48,875 nt of DNA from Pirellulales bacterium (lineage in GTDB: Bacteria; Planctomycetota; Planctomycetia; Pirellulales; Thermoguttaceae): contig JADLEL010000212.1 of NCBI GenBank assembly GCA_020846145.1, forward strand, positions 1-48,875, given 5' to 3'. The first letter of the stretch is position 1; every line of letters starts with the position of its first letter. Made by a program: the position numbers and the translations under genes. This document shows, one piece after another, positions 17,847-26,449 of this stretch. The notes beneath the pieces were generated by a model. The model did no database searches. It saw nothing but the letters and a program-made list of their open reading frames with translations, and was not told the DNA's origin.

Positions 17847-18068
17847 ATGTTGGTGCTATCTCGAAAGAAGAACGAGAGTATTGTCATTAACGATGACATT
17901 ACGATTGTCGTAGTCGAAATTCGCGGGGACAAGGTCCGCCTGGGAGTCGAAGCTCCCAAGGAAGTTCCGGTCCATCGGCGCGAAGTTTTCGACGCCATTC
18001 ACCGCAACGAAACCGGCGCAAAAACGGCCGAAAAGGCCGATCCGGCCGGTAAAAGCGGCAATTCTTGA
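17847..18068 (+). CDS. csrA: Carbon storage regulator, RNA-binding protein CsrA
   Basis: 73 residues. Dimeric post-transcriptional regulator that binds GGA motifs in hairpin loops near ribosome-binding sites. MLVLSRKKNESIVINDDITI and RLGVEAPKEVPVHRREVF are the canonical RNA-binding strands; the Arg in VHRREV is retained. The last 20 residues are a variable lysine/alanine tail. GAAGGA lies 7 nt before the ATG. The 5' leader itself contains GGA triplets close to the start, so autoregulation is plausible but unproven. No flagellar gene or FliW is adjacent. Confidence 0.95.
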   Translation: MLVLSRKKNESIVINDDITIVVVEIRGDKVRLGVEAPKEVPVHRREVFDAIHRNETGAKTAEKADPAGKSGNS

Positions 18069-18190
18069 CCTTGCCAAAACGCGCCGCTTTCGGCGACTTC
18101 CGGCCCTTCACTCTACAACGTGCGCGAACGCCGTTTTCGCTCTTTTCGTGCAATTTCGTATCATTTTAGCCTAATGGAGTAACCTATTGT

Positions 18191-18317
18191 GTAATGTGAA
18201 AAAAGGGGAAAAAGGAAAAATGGAAAATTGTTTTCAGCTTGTTTCTTGCCTTATTTAGTATAAAAAACTACTTTTCCCTTTTTCCATTTCCCCTCTTTTC
18301 CCTCCCCTTGCACTTTA
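18191..18317. repeat. Purine-rich inverted arms with about 7-nt periodicity
   Basis: Left arm 18191-18227 (GTAATGTG, then GGGGAAAAAGGAAAAATGG) and right arm 18271-18317 (reverse complement GTAAAGTGCAAGGGG, then GGAAATGGAAAAAGGG) are imperfect inverted copies around a 43-nt spacer. This is the same architecture as the heptamer loci at 9199, 12204 and 30376. The rest of the gap 18069-18481 shows no gene. Confidence 0.65.
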
Positions 18318-18481
18318 CTTCATTTTATTAAATAGATACGCAATTTCGAGTTGCGTCATTTTCACTCTGGACGCCTCGGCCCGATCCGAGTATTCTTCCG
18401 CCTCTGCAGGCTAATGCCCCGCGTGAAAAATGGGCACAGGTGCTTTGCGCGGGGGGGTCGTTTATCGGAGGAATATAAACC

Positions 18482-18730
18482 ATGAATTTCTTTACCTGGA
18501 TTCGCGACGGGGTGCGGCAAGCGGTTCTGCTGGGCGTAACGGATGCCGTGGCCGATATCGGCACGCCGCGCGAAGACGACGACATCAAGCATCGCTTATT
18601 GGAAACGCTGCGCAGCGGCGGCCCCGCGCTGCCCCTCGATGCGGAGGCGAATTCCCACCGTTCCCCGCAGCGCAAAAAACTCGGGCGTTCCCTGGAGCAG
18701 ATTCAAGCCGGCGCCGCGAAGGCCGGGTGA
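18482..18730 (+). CDS. Small hypothetical protein
   Basis: 82 residues, not recognised as a named family. A strong Shine-Dalgarno, GGAGGAATATAAACC, lies directly upstream, so translation is likely. The N-terminal half, MNFFTWIRDGVRQAVLLGV followed by TDAVADIG, is amphipathic and could associate with the membrane. The second half is charged and ends in a predicted helix, KKLGRSLEQIQAGAAKAG. It ends 11 bp before the convergent glpT. It could be a planctomycete-specific small protein; function unknown. Confidence 0.65.
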   Translation: MNFFTWIRDGVRQAVLLGVTDAVADIGTPREDDDIKHRLLETLRSGGPALPLDAEANSHRSPQRKKLGRSLEQIQAGAAKAG

Positions 18731-18741
18731 AGCATCCGACG

Positions 18742-20130
18742 TTAGGGATTGGATCGGGTGGAATCGGGCGCAGCGTCCGATGCGCCATCTTCCCCTTCGG
18801 TTTTGGGCGGGATGTATCTCGAATTCCAGAGCAAGGCGAAACAGGCGGCCGAGAGCACGGCGGCCAGCGCCAGGGCGGAAAAACCGGCATTCCAGCCGGC
18901 TTTCTCGACCAGCCAGCCCATTCCCCAGCCCGAAATAATCTGGCTCAAGTAACCGAACAGTCCGGTCAGCCCGATGGCGGTCGCCGCCGCCCGTTTGGTC
19001 GAGATGTTGGTCGCAATGACCATCACCAGGCATTGCGGTCCATAGACGAAGAAGCCGACGCCGGTCAGCAAAGCCACATTGAGCCAAACGGAGTGCGTGG
19101 GCAATTCCCAAAAGAGAAAGACGCAGACCGCGCAGAGTCCCATCGAGAAGAAACACGCCCGCGCGGCAAGGCCGCGAAAAACTTTATCGCTCATCCAGCC
19201 GCTTAAAAGCATCCCCGCGATGCCGGCCCCCTCGAAGGCCGCGACGATCCAGCCGGCATGGTTCAACTGGATATTCCGCGTTTCGCTGAGGAAGGTAGGC
19301 CCCCAATCGAGAATCGCATAGCGGACGATATAGAGGAAAAAATTGGCGAGGCTGACGACCCACATCCACGGATTGAGGAACACATGCTCCATCACCAACC
19401 GGCCGAAGCCGCCGGGCTGCACCTCGCGATCGTCCTCGGTGGAAGCGCGTATTTCGCCGCGATATACTTCGACCGGCGGCAGTCCCAGCGACGGGGGCGT
19501 GTCGCGCAGCCGCCACCAGACGAACGCCGCGCCCAGCAAAGCCAGGCCCGCCGGCACGAAAAGACACAGCCGCCAGGAATAGTCCACCAGATTGCCGCAT
19601 AAGATCAGCACCGAGGCGGCGCCGATCGAGGTCGAAGTGTTCCAGATCGAGTATTTGATTCCCCGTTCCTTGGGGGCGAACCATTGCGCCAAGGACCGGG
19701 CGCAGGGCGGGAATCCCATCCCCTGAAACCAGCCGTTGGCCGTCCAAAACAGGCTCAGCGTCAATATCCCGCTGCTTAGTCCGAAGCAGACGTTCATGGC
19801 GGCCGAGAAGATCAGCCCCAAGGGCATCAAATAGCGCGGATTCATCCGATCGCCTAAAAATCCATTGGCCAGTTTCGACACGCCATAGAGCAGGCCGTGC
19901 AACGTGAGAAACAGCCCGATTTGGTCCTTTGAAATCCCCAGTTCCGCCTGCATGGCCGGGATCGTCAGCGAGAGATTCTTCCGCACGAAATAGAACAAGG
20001 CGTAGCCGATAATCGTCGTATAGAGGATCCGCATGCGCCAATAGCGGTAACTTTGGTCGATCGCCTGCGGATCGATCAGCGGAGCCGCGGCCGGCGCGGG
20101 CTTCATGAGCTCGACGAGTTTGGCGATCAT
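18742..20130 (-). CDS. glpT: MFS organophosphate:phosphate antiporter, GlpT-like
   Basis: 462 residues with about 12 hydrophobic segments. Family blocks of the organophosphate:Pi antiporters are present: YALFYFVRKNLSLTIPAM, GISKDQIGLFLTLHGLLYGV, KLANGFLGDRMNPRYLMPLG and WFQGMGFPPCARSLAQWF. The Arg in FYFVRKN matches a substrate-binding Arg of GlpT/UhpT. The start overlaps the stop of the upstream glpD by 4 nt (ATGA), so translational coupling is likely, and this neighbour makes glycerol 3-phosphate the most probable substrate; hexose or glycerate phosphates remain possible. The C-terminal tail is acidic and cytoplasmic. Confidence 0.88.
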   Translation of the reverse strand: MIAKLVELMKPAPAAAPLIDPQAIDQSYRYWRMRILYTTIIGYALFYFVRKNLSLTIPAMQAELGISKDQIGLFLTLHGLLYGVSKLANGFLGDRMNPRYLMPLGLIFSAAMNVCFGLSSGILTLSLFWTANGWFQGMGFPPCARSLAQWFAPKERGIKYSIWNTSTSIGAASVLILCGNLVDYSWRLCLFVPAGLALLGAAFVWWRLRDTPPSLGLPPVEVYRGEIRASTEDDREVQPGGFGRLVMEHVFLNPWMWVVSLANFFLYIVRYAILDWGPTFLSETRNIQLNHAGWIVAAFEGAGIAGMLLSGWMSDKVFRGLAARACFFSMGLCAVCVFLFWELPTHSVWLNVALLTGVGFFVYGPQCLVMVIATNISTKRAAATAIGLTGLFGYLSQIISGWGMGWLVEKAGWNAGFSALALAAVLSAACFALLWNSRYIPPKTEGEDGASDAAPDSTRSNP

Positions 20131-21689
20131 CGGCGCTCTCCCGTGTCCGGCTGCGTCGAGTCCGTCCCGGCGGGCGCGAGCGGCGAATCTCCGACAATGT
20201 TACGGCGGTCGGCGTAACATACGCTCCAGTAGTCGCGCAACTCTTCCGCTTTCCGCTCCGCATCCCAGCCGAGCAGTTCGGCCATCCAATCGGCGATTTG
20301 CAGCGCCGTTTTCGGCGCGTCGGGCCGGTAGTGGTGCCAACTCGTGCGGCGGATCATCACGTCCTGCAAGCGCCGCGCCCATTCGCGGCGGCAGTAATGC
20401 TCGACGACTTCCCGCGCGAGCGGCGGGGGAGCGATGCCGCTTAGTCCGGCGGTTTGGTCCGGCGTCAAGAGCGGTTCCGCGGCGGTGCGGCACGGCGGCG
20501 TCTTGCGCCCCAGCGCGTTCGCCAGCCGATCGACCATCTGCTCGGCCATCAGCCGATAGGTGGTCAGTTTTCCGCCGGTAATGTCCCACCAGCCCGGCTC
20601 GGTCTCGTGGATTTCATGGGCGCGGGAGATGTCGGAGGGCTTGCCGCGCCAATTGGCCACCAGGGGCCGCAATCCCGCCCATGTGCTGATGAGATTCTGG
20701 GCGGCGAGCCGGGCATCCGGAAAGACGACATTCACCACGCCCAGTATGTAATTCACATCGTCCGCTTCGCAAACCACCTCCTCGATGCGGCCCTGGTAGT
20801 CGGTATCGGTGGTGCCCAAGATCACCCGCTCGCGCCAAGGGATGGCGAACAGGATGCGCTTGCCTTCGGGGAGCACGACGGCGCTGGGGATCGGCAGGCG
20901 GGCGCGATCGGCGACCAAATGCACGCCTTTGGTCATCCGCAACTGCACGCGGCTGTGCGGCAGGCGGTCGCCCCAAGGGCCACCGGCGTTGACGATGCAC
21001 TTGCATTCGAGTTCCCGCTCCCGCCCGCCGCGCGGATCGCGGACGCCGCACCGCCAGCGGTCTCCCTCTCGATCGGCCCGTTCGAGGCGGCAGTAGTTTT
21101 GCAGCATCGCGCCGCGGTTCGCCGCCGAGCGCAGGGTGTCGATCACCAGCCGCGCGTCGTTGGTCAGGCCGTCGAAGTAGCGGACCGCGCCTCGCAGACC
21201 TTCTTGCAGCAGGCCCGGCACTTGGGCCGCGACCGCGGCTTTGCCCAGCGACTCACTGCGGCCGAGGTTGCGGCCGTTGCACAAGAGATCGTAGATTTTC
21301 ACGCCGATGCGCAATTGCCAAAGCGGCCAGGGCGTGCCGCGATACGAGGGAAATACGAACGGCAAGGGTTCGGCGAGGTGCGGGGCGATGCGGTGCAGGA
21401 TCGTCTTCTCCAAACTGGCTTCGCGCACCAAACCGATCCGGCCCTGGGCCAAATAGCGCAGCCCGCCGTGCAGCAGACGGCTCGACCGGCTGCTCGTGCC
21501 CGACGCGAAATCGTATTGTTCGACCAGGCCTACGCGAAGGCCGCGCAGCGCCGCGTCGCGGGCGATGCCCGCCCCCACGATCCCGCCGCCGACCACCAAG
21601 ACATCGAGCGGTTCCGCGGCCATGCGGTCGATGCCGTCGGCGTCGTTCATTTCATCGTGGTTCTCGATGTCCTGCATCGCGGTATTCAT
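20127..21689 (-). CDS. glpD: Aerobic glycerol-3-phosphate dehydrogenase
   Basis: 520 residues from the ATG at 21689. It oxidises glycerol 3-phosphate to dihydroxyacetone phosphate with FAD and feeds electrons to quinone at the membrane. The Rossmann motif LVVGGGIVGAGIARDAALRG is near residue 30; TSSRSSRLLHGGLRYL, VNAGGPWGDRL and GGKLTTYRLMAEQM are GlpD blocks. The C-terminal DUF of the DAO family (HYCRREWARRLQDVMIRRT) is complete. The first 25 residues are variable, and a start at the downstream ATG (MQDIENH) is possible. First gene of the glpD-glpT unit; no GlpK or GlpF is present nearby. Confidence 0.94.
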   Translation of the reverse strand: MNTAMQDIENHDEMNDADGIDRMAAEPLDVLVVGGGIVGAGIARDAALRGLRVGLVEQYDFASGTSSRSSRLLHGGLRYLAQGRIGLVREASLEKTILHRIAPHLAEPLPFVFPSYRGTPWPLWQLRIGVKIYDLLCNGRNLGRSESLGKAAVAAQVPGLLQEGLRGAVRYFDGLTNDARLVIDTLRSAANRGAMLQNYCRLERADREGDRWRCGVRDPRGGRERELECKCIVNAGGPWGDRLPHSRVQLRMTKGVHLVADRARLPIPSAVVLPEGKRILFAIPWRERVILGTTDTDYQGRIEEVVCEADDVNYILGVVNVVFPDARLAAQNLISTWAGLRPLVANWRGKPSDISRAHEIHETEPGWWDITGGKLTTYRLMAEQMVDRLANALGRKTPPCRTAAEPLLTPDQTAGLSGIAPPPLAREVVEHYCRREWARRLQDVMIRRTSWHHYRPDAPKTALQIADWMAELLGWDAERKAEELRDYWSVCYADRRNIVGDSPLAPAGTDSTQPDTGERR

Positions 21690-21833
21690 CCTGCGCGGGG
21701 AGTTTTCAGGGAATGTAGGGCAATTCGGAGATTTTCGCAATAGGATCGGGAAGGATATTCGCGCCGAAACGAGACATTATCGACGATGAAAGCAGTTTTT
21801 CCAAGGCAACTGTAGATTTTGCATCGATAATTC

Positions 21834-22036
21834 GTAACCGTTCACAGGGGACTGTCCCGATTTTTGCGGCGCAAAAGATGATGGTGCCGTAAAAATGCTC
21901 AATCGCCGCGAAAATGGGACTGTCCCCCTCGCGCCGCGGGAAGGGGACCGGTCCATGTTTTCGGCCTACCGTTTGTCCGCAATATACGTTATCCCGCCGA
22001 AAACATGGACCAGCCCCCGACCGGGGCATCGCTTAC
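21834..22036 (+). mobile_element. MITE-like element, family 1, copy B
   Basis: 203 bp. The left end, GTAACCGTTCACAGGGGACT, is intact; the right end (GGGGCATCGCTTAC) has lost the GTGAAC part of the terminus. It lies in the divergent gap between glpD and the amidotransferase gene. No flanking direct repeat is visible. The rest of the gap (21690-21833, 22037-22113) shows nothing further. Confidence 0.85.
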
Positions 22037-22113
22037 TGAAAACAAGCATTTTCCCCGCCGAGCAAAAAGGGTAGAATCGACGATCGCCCGAACAAACTCA
22101 AGGAGTAATTTTC

Positions 22114-23796
22114 ATGTACGCGACCATGACATCCTCGTTATCCGGCATTGCACGTCAACGGGCCTTTTGCGGAGCGCTTGCGCTAATCGTCTGGCAGATT
22201 GCCCTCCCCACGTTCGCCGAGACCGCTCCCCCCGCGGCGAAGAAGGCCGAAGACGCGGCGGCGGCCGCCGGAAATCTCTTCGCCGGTTACGCGAAATTCA
22301 CCGACCGCTCGCCCGCGTCGGTCGCGCTCCTCGATACCCACGATCTCGCCGAGCTGCAAAAACGGCCGAATGCCCAAAATGAACGCCCCAAAATCTTGCA
22401 ACTCAAAAACCGCCTCGAAGAGCTTTCCGGCTTGCCCTGTCTCCTGGTCCACTCGACGCAAATTAACCGCCGCGCTCTGAATCGGCCGAACGTGACGGCC
22501 ATCGTCCTCGCGGCGGCCGAACCGCCGCCGGATGGAACGCAAGCACGGGAGATCGCCGCGCTCGTTCGCGAAACGGAAAAACCGCTGCTGATCATCGGTC
22601 GAGGTTCCCGGGAGTTGATGCGCGCCTATTCCGGCGCGGGCGACCGCCCGGCGAAGGGTCAACCGGACATGCAAGGAGCGGCCGTTCAAACCGCGCCGAA
22701 GCCCGATGGGGAGCGAGATTTCGCGAAGGCGCGGATCGTCAAGCGCGACCCGCTCTTCGCCGGACTGCCCGACGAATTGTTCGTGCCGAGCCTGCGCTCC
22801 GTCTCGGCTACGCCGTTGCCGCCGGAACTGGAATCGCTCGCCGGCGCGCCGGAAAAGGGCGCATCGATCGTCAAGCACAAGGACCGCCCCGTTTACGGCG
22901 CGCAGTTCCACCCGGAACTCTACGACTACGTGCGCACCGACGGCCGGACGCTGCTTGCGAATTTCTTTCGCATTGCGGGCATCGACCTCGACCGCACCGT
23001 GCCCGCCTATCTGGCCGCGCTGCGCGCCCGGGCGGCGTCCAAAATGAGCGGCCTGCACGATTCGCCCGAAAAACTCCGCACCCAAAAAACGCCGCTCGTT
23101 TGCGGAATCGACATGGAAAATCCCGACACGATCGTCGCGAAGATGAAAAAGCCCGCCGGCCAGCGGCACGGCGATAAACTGGTGCGCTTTCGCGCGCGGA
23201 TGAAGGAAATCTCCGGCCTCCCCTGCCTGGTCGTGCATTTCTCGCAAGTGGCAAAAAGCGATTTCGACAATCCGGCCGTTCGGGCCGTGCTGATTATGGG
23301 CCAGGGCGGCGATGACATCGACGCGCTGAATGCGGAGATCGTCGCCCTGATCCGCGCGACCGAGATCCCGATTCTCGGCCTGTGCCGCGGGCACCAACTC
23401 ATCGCCGAGTCCTACGGCTCCTCGGTCGAACCGATGCGCCCGCTGAAACCCGGCGAAAAAGACCCCGATCCCGAATATCATCCGGGCCATTTCAAGGAGT
23501 CCGGCTTCTTGCCCGTGGGCGTGATCGAGGACGATCCGCTCTTCGCCGGCTTCGGCAAGCGGCCGGTCTTCCGGGAAAGCCATTATGCCGAAGTCAAGCA
23601 GATGCCCCCCGGCTTCGTGCGGCTGGCGGGCAATCCCGACTGCCTCATCGAATCCATCAAGCACGAACGGCGGCCGATCTACGGCGTGCAGTTCCACCCC
23701 GAAAATTACGACGACGAGCACCCCGACGGCAAAGCCCTGCTGGCCAACTTTTTCCGCCTCGCCGACATCGCCCCGCCGGCTCGATCCGGCAAATAA
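22114..23796 (+). CDS. Exported tandem class I glutamine-amidotransferase-like protein
   Basis: 560 residues. AAGGAG lies 8 nt before the ATG. A Sec-type signal peptide is visible (ALALIVWQIALPTFAETA, cleavage near residue 36). Two homologous GATase1-like domains follow. The second has GLCRGHQLIAESYG with Cys424 and YGVQFHPE with His528 and Glu530, a complete class I triad. The first has GRGSRELMRAYSG at the matching place, with Gly162 instead of Cys, but keeps YGAQFHPE (His266, Glu268). The nucleophile-to-His distance is exactly 104 residues in both, and the copies lie 262 residues apart, so this is an internal duplication with one dead domain. No synthetase partner is adjacent. Gamma-glutamyl hydrolase-like activity outside the cytoplasm is inference. 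Confidence 0.8.
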   Translation: MYATMTSSLSGIARQRAFCGALALIVWQIALPTFAETAPPAAKKAEDAAAAAGNLFAGYAKFTDRSPASVALLDTHDLAELQKRPNAQNERPKILQLKNRLEELSGLPCLLVHSTQINRRALNRPNVTAIVLAAAEPPPDGTQAREIAALVRETEKPLLIIGRGSRELMRAYSGAGDRPAKGQPDMQGAAVQTAPKPDGERDFAKARIVKRDPLFAGLPDELFVPSLRSVSATPLPPELESLAGAPEKGASIVKHKDRPVYGAQFHPELYDYVRTDGRTLLANFFRIAGIDLDRTVPAYLAALRARAASKMSGLHDSPEKLRTQKTPLVCGIDMENPDTIVAKMKKPAGQRHGDKLVRFRARMKEISGLPCLVVHFSQVAKSDFDNPAVRAVLIMGQGGDDIDALNAEIVALIRATEIPILGLCRGHQLIAESYGSSVEPMRPLKPGEKDPDPEYHPGHFKESGFLPVGVIEDDPLFAGFGKRPVFRESHYAEVKQMPPGFVRLAGNPDCLIESIKHERRPIYGVQFHPENYDDEHPDGKALLANFFRLADIAPPARSGK

Positions 23797-23801
23797 ACCG
23801 A

Positions 23802-23995
23802 GCCCCCGGTCGGGGACTGGTCCATTTTTCGGCGGGAAAACGATTTTTTCGGACAAATGGCAGGCCGAAAAAATGGACCTGTCCCCTTCCCGCGGCGCGA
23901 GGGGGACAGTCCCATTTTCGCGGCGATTAAGCACTTGTACGGCACCGTCATCTTTTGCGCCGCGAAAATCGGGACAGTCCCCTGTGAACGGTTAC
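23802..23995 (-). mobile_element. MITE-like element, family 1, copy C
   Basis: 194 bp. It begins 6 bp after the amidotransferase stop codon, with its GTAAGCGTTCAC end missing (starts GCCCCCGGTCGGGGACTGG) and the other end, GTGAACGGTTAC, intact at 23995. It ends 19 bp before the convergent pckA stop. Confidence 0.85.
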
Positions 23996-24013
23996 GCATG
24001 GCACCGTACACGC

Positions 24014-25597
24014 TTATTTCTGGAACACCGCCTTGACTTTCTTGTGCAGCCCGGGGAATTTGTCGATGAACTCGGCGCGCTGCAGGTCGAGCGCCGCTTG
24101 TTGACGCTCGAATTCGCCGTGCGTGTAGAGTTTGGCGGGGTGCATGAGGATCGAATCGACGGCGCGGACCGACCTGGGGACGGGCAATCCCGTGCCTTCC
24201 GAAATCATGTAATCTTCCAGGCCGCCGCGGAGCACCGAGTCGAGGATGCCCATCGTGTCGGCCAGATTGATGTCCCGGTAGTGTGCCCCTTCGCCGACCC
24301 AGCCGGTGTTCAGCAGGTAGCAATTGATGTGCGCATTGCCCTTTAGGAGGTCGTAGAACAAATTGGCGTGCTCCGCGCGGTCGCCGGCGAGGAACGGATC
24401 GTAGAAGAACTCGTTCTTGATCTTGCCCGCCTGCGTCGGGTCGCCCGCCGACGATTCCATCGACTGCCCGAGCGCCATGAAAGCCGCCGCCTGTTCCTGC
24501 GTGAGTTTGGCGATGGCGGGGATGATGCTTCCGCGGGTGATGAGGAACAGGTTATCGACCCGCTCGGCGTTGATGTTCGGGCTGGCGTGCATGAAATCGC
24601 GGCGTTCGACGACCGCCCGGCCGTTCGAGGTCATCTCCATGTTGTAGAAATCGAAGGTGCCGTCCTCCTCGACCCAGACGTTCTCCAAAAAGGTGTTCCG
24701 CTTCAGGCAGGCGTAATACGACTCGATCTGCTCGCCGGGATTCAGCGCGTCGGTTTTGATGAACAGCCCGCCCGCCTCGAAGCCCAGGAATTGGCCGTCG
24801 CGGGTGAGCGTGCCGCCGTCGTCCTGGATGAGCCAGGAGCGTTCGCGTCCCTTGCGGGCGAGCACTTTGCAGGTGGTGCTCGTCTTGCCGTTCGCGCTTA
24901 AGGCCACGAACAGCGAATACGTGGACATGTACGAGCCGTGCGACGATTCGAGCGTATCCTTGCGGCAGCCGGCGTGCAGGAAAATGGCGTTCCCCTTCTG
25001 CTTTACCCGCCAGTCCTCGCCGGCGAAAATCCCCTTCTTCCATTCGCCGAAGTAGTTGCTGTTGCGGACGATTTTCACCATCTTGCCGTCGGCCGAATGG
25101 GCGCAGCGGATGGAAATCGCCTTCTGCGGCAGCACCTTCGACTTGTTGTTCTCGTACTCCTCGTCGAAGAACATGACGACCGTGTAGGTCGGATCGGCCG
25201 CCGCGGCGGGCTTGAACAGCTTCTGGCCGGCAAAGGCCAGGTGCGAAAAGGTCTTCGGCAGGATCAGCCGGGCGGTAATCCCTTCGCTGCCGTCGCCCAC
25301 CGTAACGTCGATGCTCACCAATTCCTCTTTGGCGAGCGATTTTTTCGCCTGATCGAGCAGCTTCCGCTCCGCGTCGCCGAATTCGGTATCGACGTTGTTT
25401 TTCGTCATCGCCGCGGCCCGCGACATCGGCTCGGAGACCACCACCAGGCTCTCGTACTTCGTCACCCGCACGTCCGGCTCGTTCACCGCGAACGAACGGA
25501 GCTGCTCGTTGTCCGGATTGCGGACCAGGCGGTTCTCCTTGGCGGCGGAATCGAAAATTTCCTTGGCGGCTTGCTGGAATTCGGCGAACATTTTCAT
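24014..25597 (-). CDS. pckA: Divergent ATP-dependent phosphoenolpyruvate carboxykinase
   Basis: 527 residues, close to the ATP-type family length. It should interconvert oxaloacetate and PEP. Family blocks in order: NSNYFGEWKKGIF (about 180-191; PckA has YAGEMKKG), FLHAGC with the His expected to bind Mn (about 208), ALSANGKTST at the kinase P-loop (232-241), DDGG (259-262), GLFIKTDALNPGEQ (277-290), RNTFLENVWVEEDGTFDF and NTGWVGEG. The P-loop departs from the usual GLSGTGKT: its first Gly is Ala and SGT is SAN, while GKT is kept. It may be a lineage variant or a paralogue with changed nucleotide preference. The 5' side has three CCGCGACCA palindromes. Confidence 0.82.
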   Translation of the reverse strand: MKMFAEFQQAAKEIFDSAAKENRLVRNPDNEQLRSFAVNEPDVRVTKYESLVVVSEPMSRAAAMTKNNVDTEFGDAERKLLDQAKKSLAKEELVSIDVTVGDGSEGITARLILPKTFSHLAFAGQKLFKPAAAADPTYTVVMFFDEEYENNKSKVLPQKAISIRCAHSADGKMVKIVRNSNYFGEWKKGIFAGEDWRVKQKGNAIFLHAGCRKDTLESSHGSYMSTYSLFVALSANGKTSTTCKVLARKGRERSWLIQDDGGTLTRDGQFLGFEAGGLFIKTDALNPGEQIESYYACLKRNTFLENVWVEEDGTFDFYNMEMTSNGRAVVERRDFMHASPNINAERVDNLFLITRGSIIPAIAKLTQEQAAAFMALGQSMESSAGDPTQAGKIKNEFFYDPFLAGDRAEHANLFYDLLKGNAHINCYLLNTGWVGEGAHYRDINLADTMGILDSVLRGGLEDYMISEGTGLPVPRSVRAVDSILMHPAKLYTHGEFERQQAALDLQRAEFIDKFPGLHKKVKAVFQK

Positions 25598-25721
25598 GGA
25601 TTTTCCTCGACGGTTCGTTCGTAAAAGCGATGGAGGTTCTGATTTTTCAAACCCGGAATTATACCTCCCCGCCGAGTAGTTTGCCTAGTGCCCTGTCTGA
25701 CGGGGCAGGAGTATTGCAAAG

Positions 25722-25809
25722 CCGCGACCATTGGTCGCGGTTTACCCGTTCTTGCATTGCCGCGACCATTGGTCGCGGTCTGTTGGAAAGCCGCGACCAG
25801 TGGTCGCGG
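25722..25809. repeat. Three 19-bp palindromes CCGCGACCA-N-TGGTCGCGG
   Basis: Copies at 25722-25740, 25760-25778 and 25791-25809. The first two are identical; the third differs only in the central base (G for T). Arms are 9 bp and centre-to-centre spacing is 38 and 31 bp. They lie 125-212 bp upstream of the pckA start. They may be REP-type repeats or clustered operators. The gap 25598-26449 otherwise holds the repeats at 25849 and 26270 and no gene. Confidence 0.9.
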
Positions 25810-25848
25810 TTCGCGGGAGACAAAATGTCTGCCCTCCCGAGAACGGCC

Positions 25849-25918
25849 CGTTTGCCCGGAGCCAACGGCGACGGCGGAGAGTGGGAGATTCCCGTTGCCA
25901 TCGGTTCCGGATTAAACG
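25849..25918. repeat. Palindromic intergenic repeat, second member of the 11379 family
   Basis: GCCCGGAGCCAACGGCGACG on the left and ATCGGTTCCGG followed by TTAAACGA on the right parallel the element at 11379-11458, including the conserved AAACGA edge. The interior differs. Confidence 0.65.
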
Positions 25919-26269
25919 ACCAATGCGGAGTGTCCGCACCTAAAATCCGAAGTGCCAAAAAATCCGGGCCGGGACGCGCCGTCGGAGGTTAATCGGCGGC
26001 GCGCCCGACCCTTAAGTAGCGAATGATCGCTACGGTACCTGTAGGGAAATAGCCAAGCAACGCGCGAATAATCGTGCGGCATGGACGAAATTGAATGAAA
26101 ACTCAGTAACTGGGTATCGATCGAGCGCCAATCGAGTGGTTCCATCCCGTCGATCGTAAAGCTGGACGAAAAGATTGCAGCTCCGGCAAAGATTAGACCA
26201 GCCACGTCGAGCTTTTTTCAGTGTACTTCAACAGCCGAAAAAAGAAAAGGACAGGATGCAATTTTTTTT

Positions 26270-26423
26270 CAACTCGTTCCCATGCTCCGCGTGGGAACGC
26301 GATTGTTGGACGCTCCTGCGTCCCCAAGGCAAGGTTTTGACCGCGGTTAGCACTTCTTCGACGCCGGAGCGTCGGGGAATTGCGTTCCCACGCGGAGCAT
26401 GGGAACGAGGTGAAACCGAGTTG
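26270..26423. repeat. Head-to-head pair of double-hairpin cassettes
   Basis: A forward copy (CAACTCGTTCCCATGCTCCG, then GACGCTCCTGCGTCC) faces an inverted copy (GACGCCGGAGCGTC, then CACGCGGAGCATGGGAACG and CGAGTTG). The long inverted repeat encloses about 30 nt of unique DNA. Single or truncated relatives of the cassette occur at 15353, 26912 and 48763. Confidence 0.85.
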
Positions 26424-26449
26424 AAAATTCCCGCGTGCTAGCACTGCTA

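Noticed and set aside
20454..21743. Plus-strand frame of about 430 codons opposite glpD
   Set aside because: Shadow of glpD; no motifs and no ribosome-binding site.
25722..25809. CRISPR-like array of three repeats
   Set aside because: Repeats are only 19 bp, perfectly palindromic, with unequal spacing and no cas genes.
25630..25992. 120-codon frame upstream of pckA on the plus strand
   Set aside because: It runs through palindromic repeats, changes composition along its length and has no ribosome-binding site or motif.
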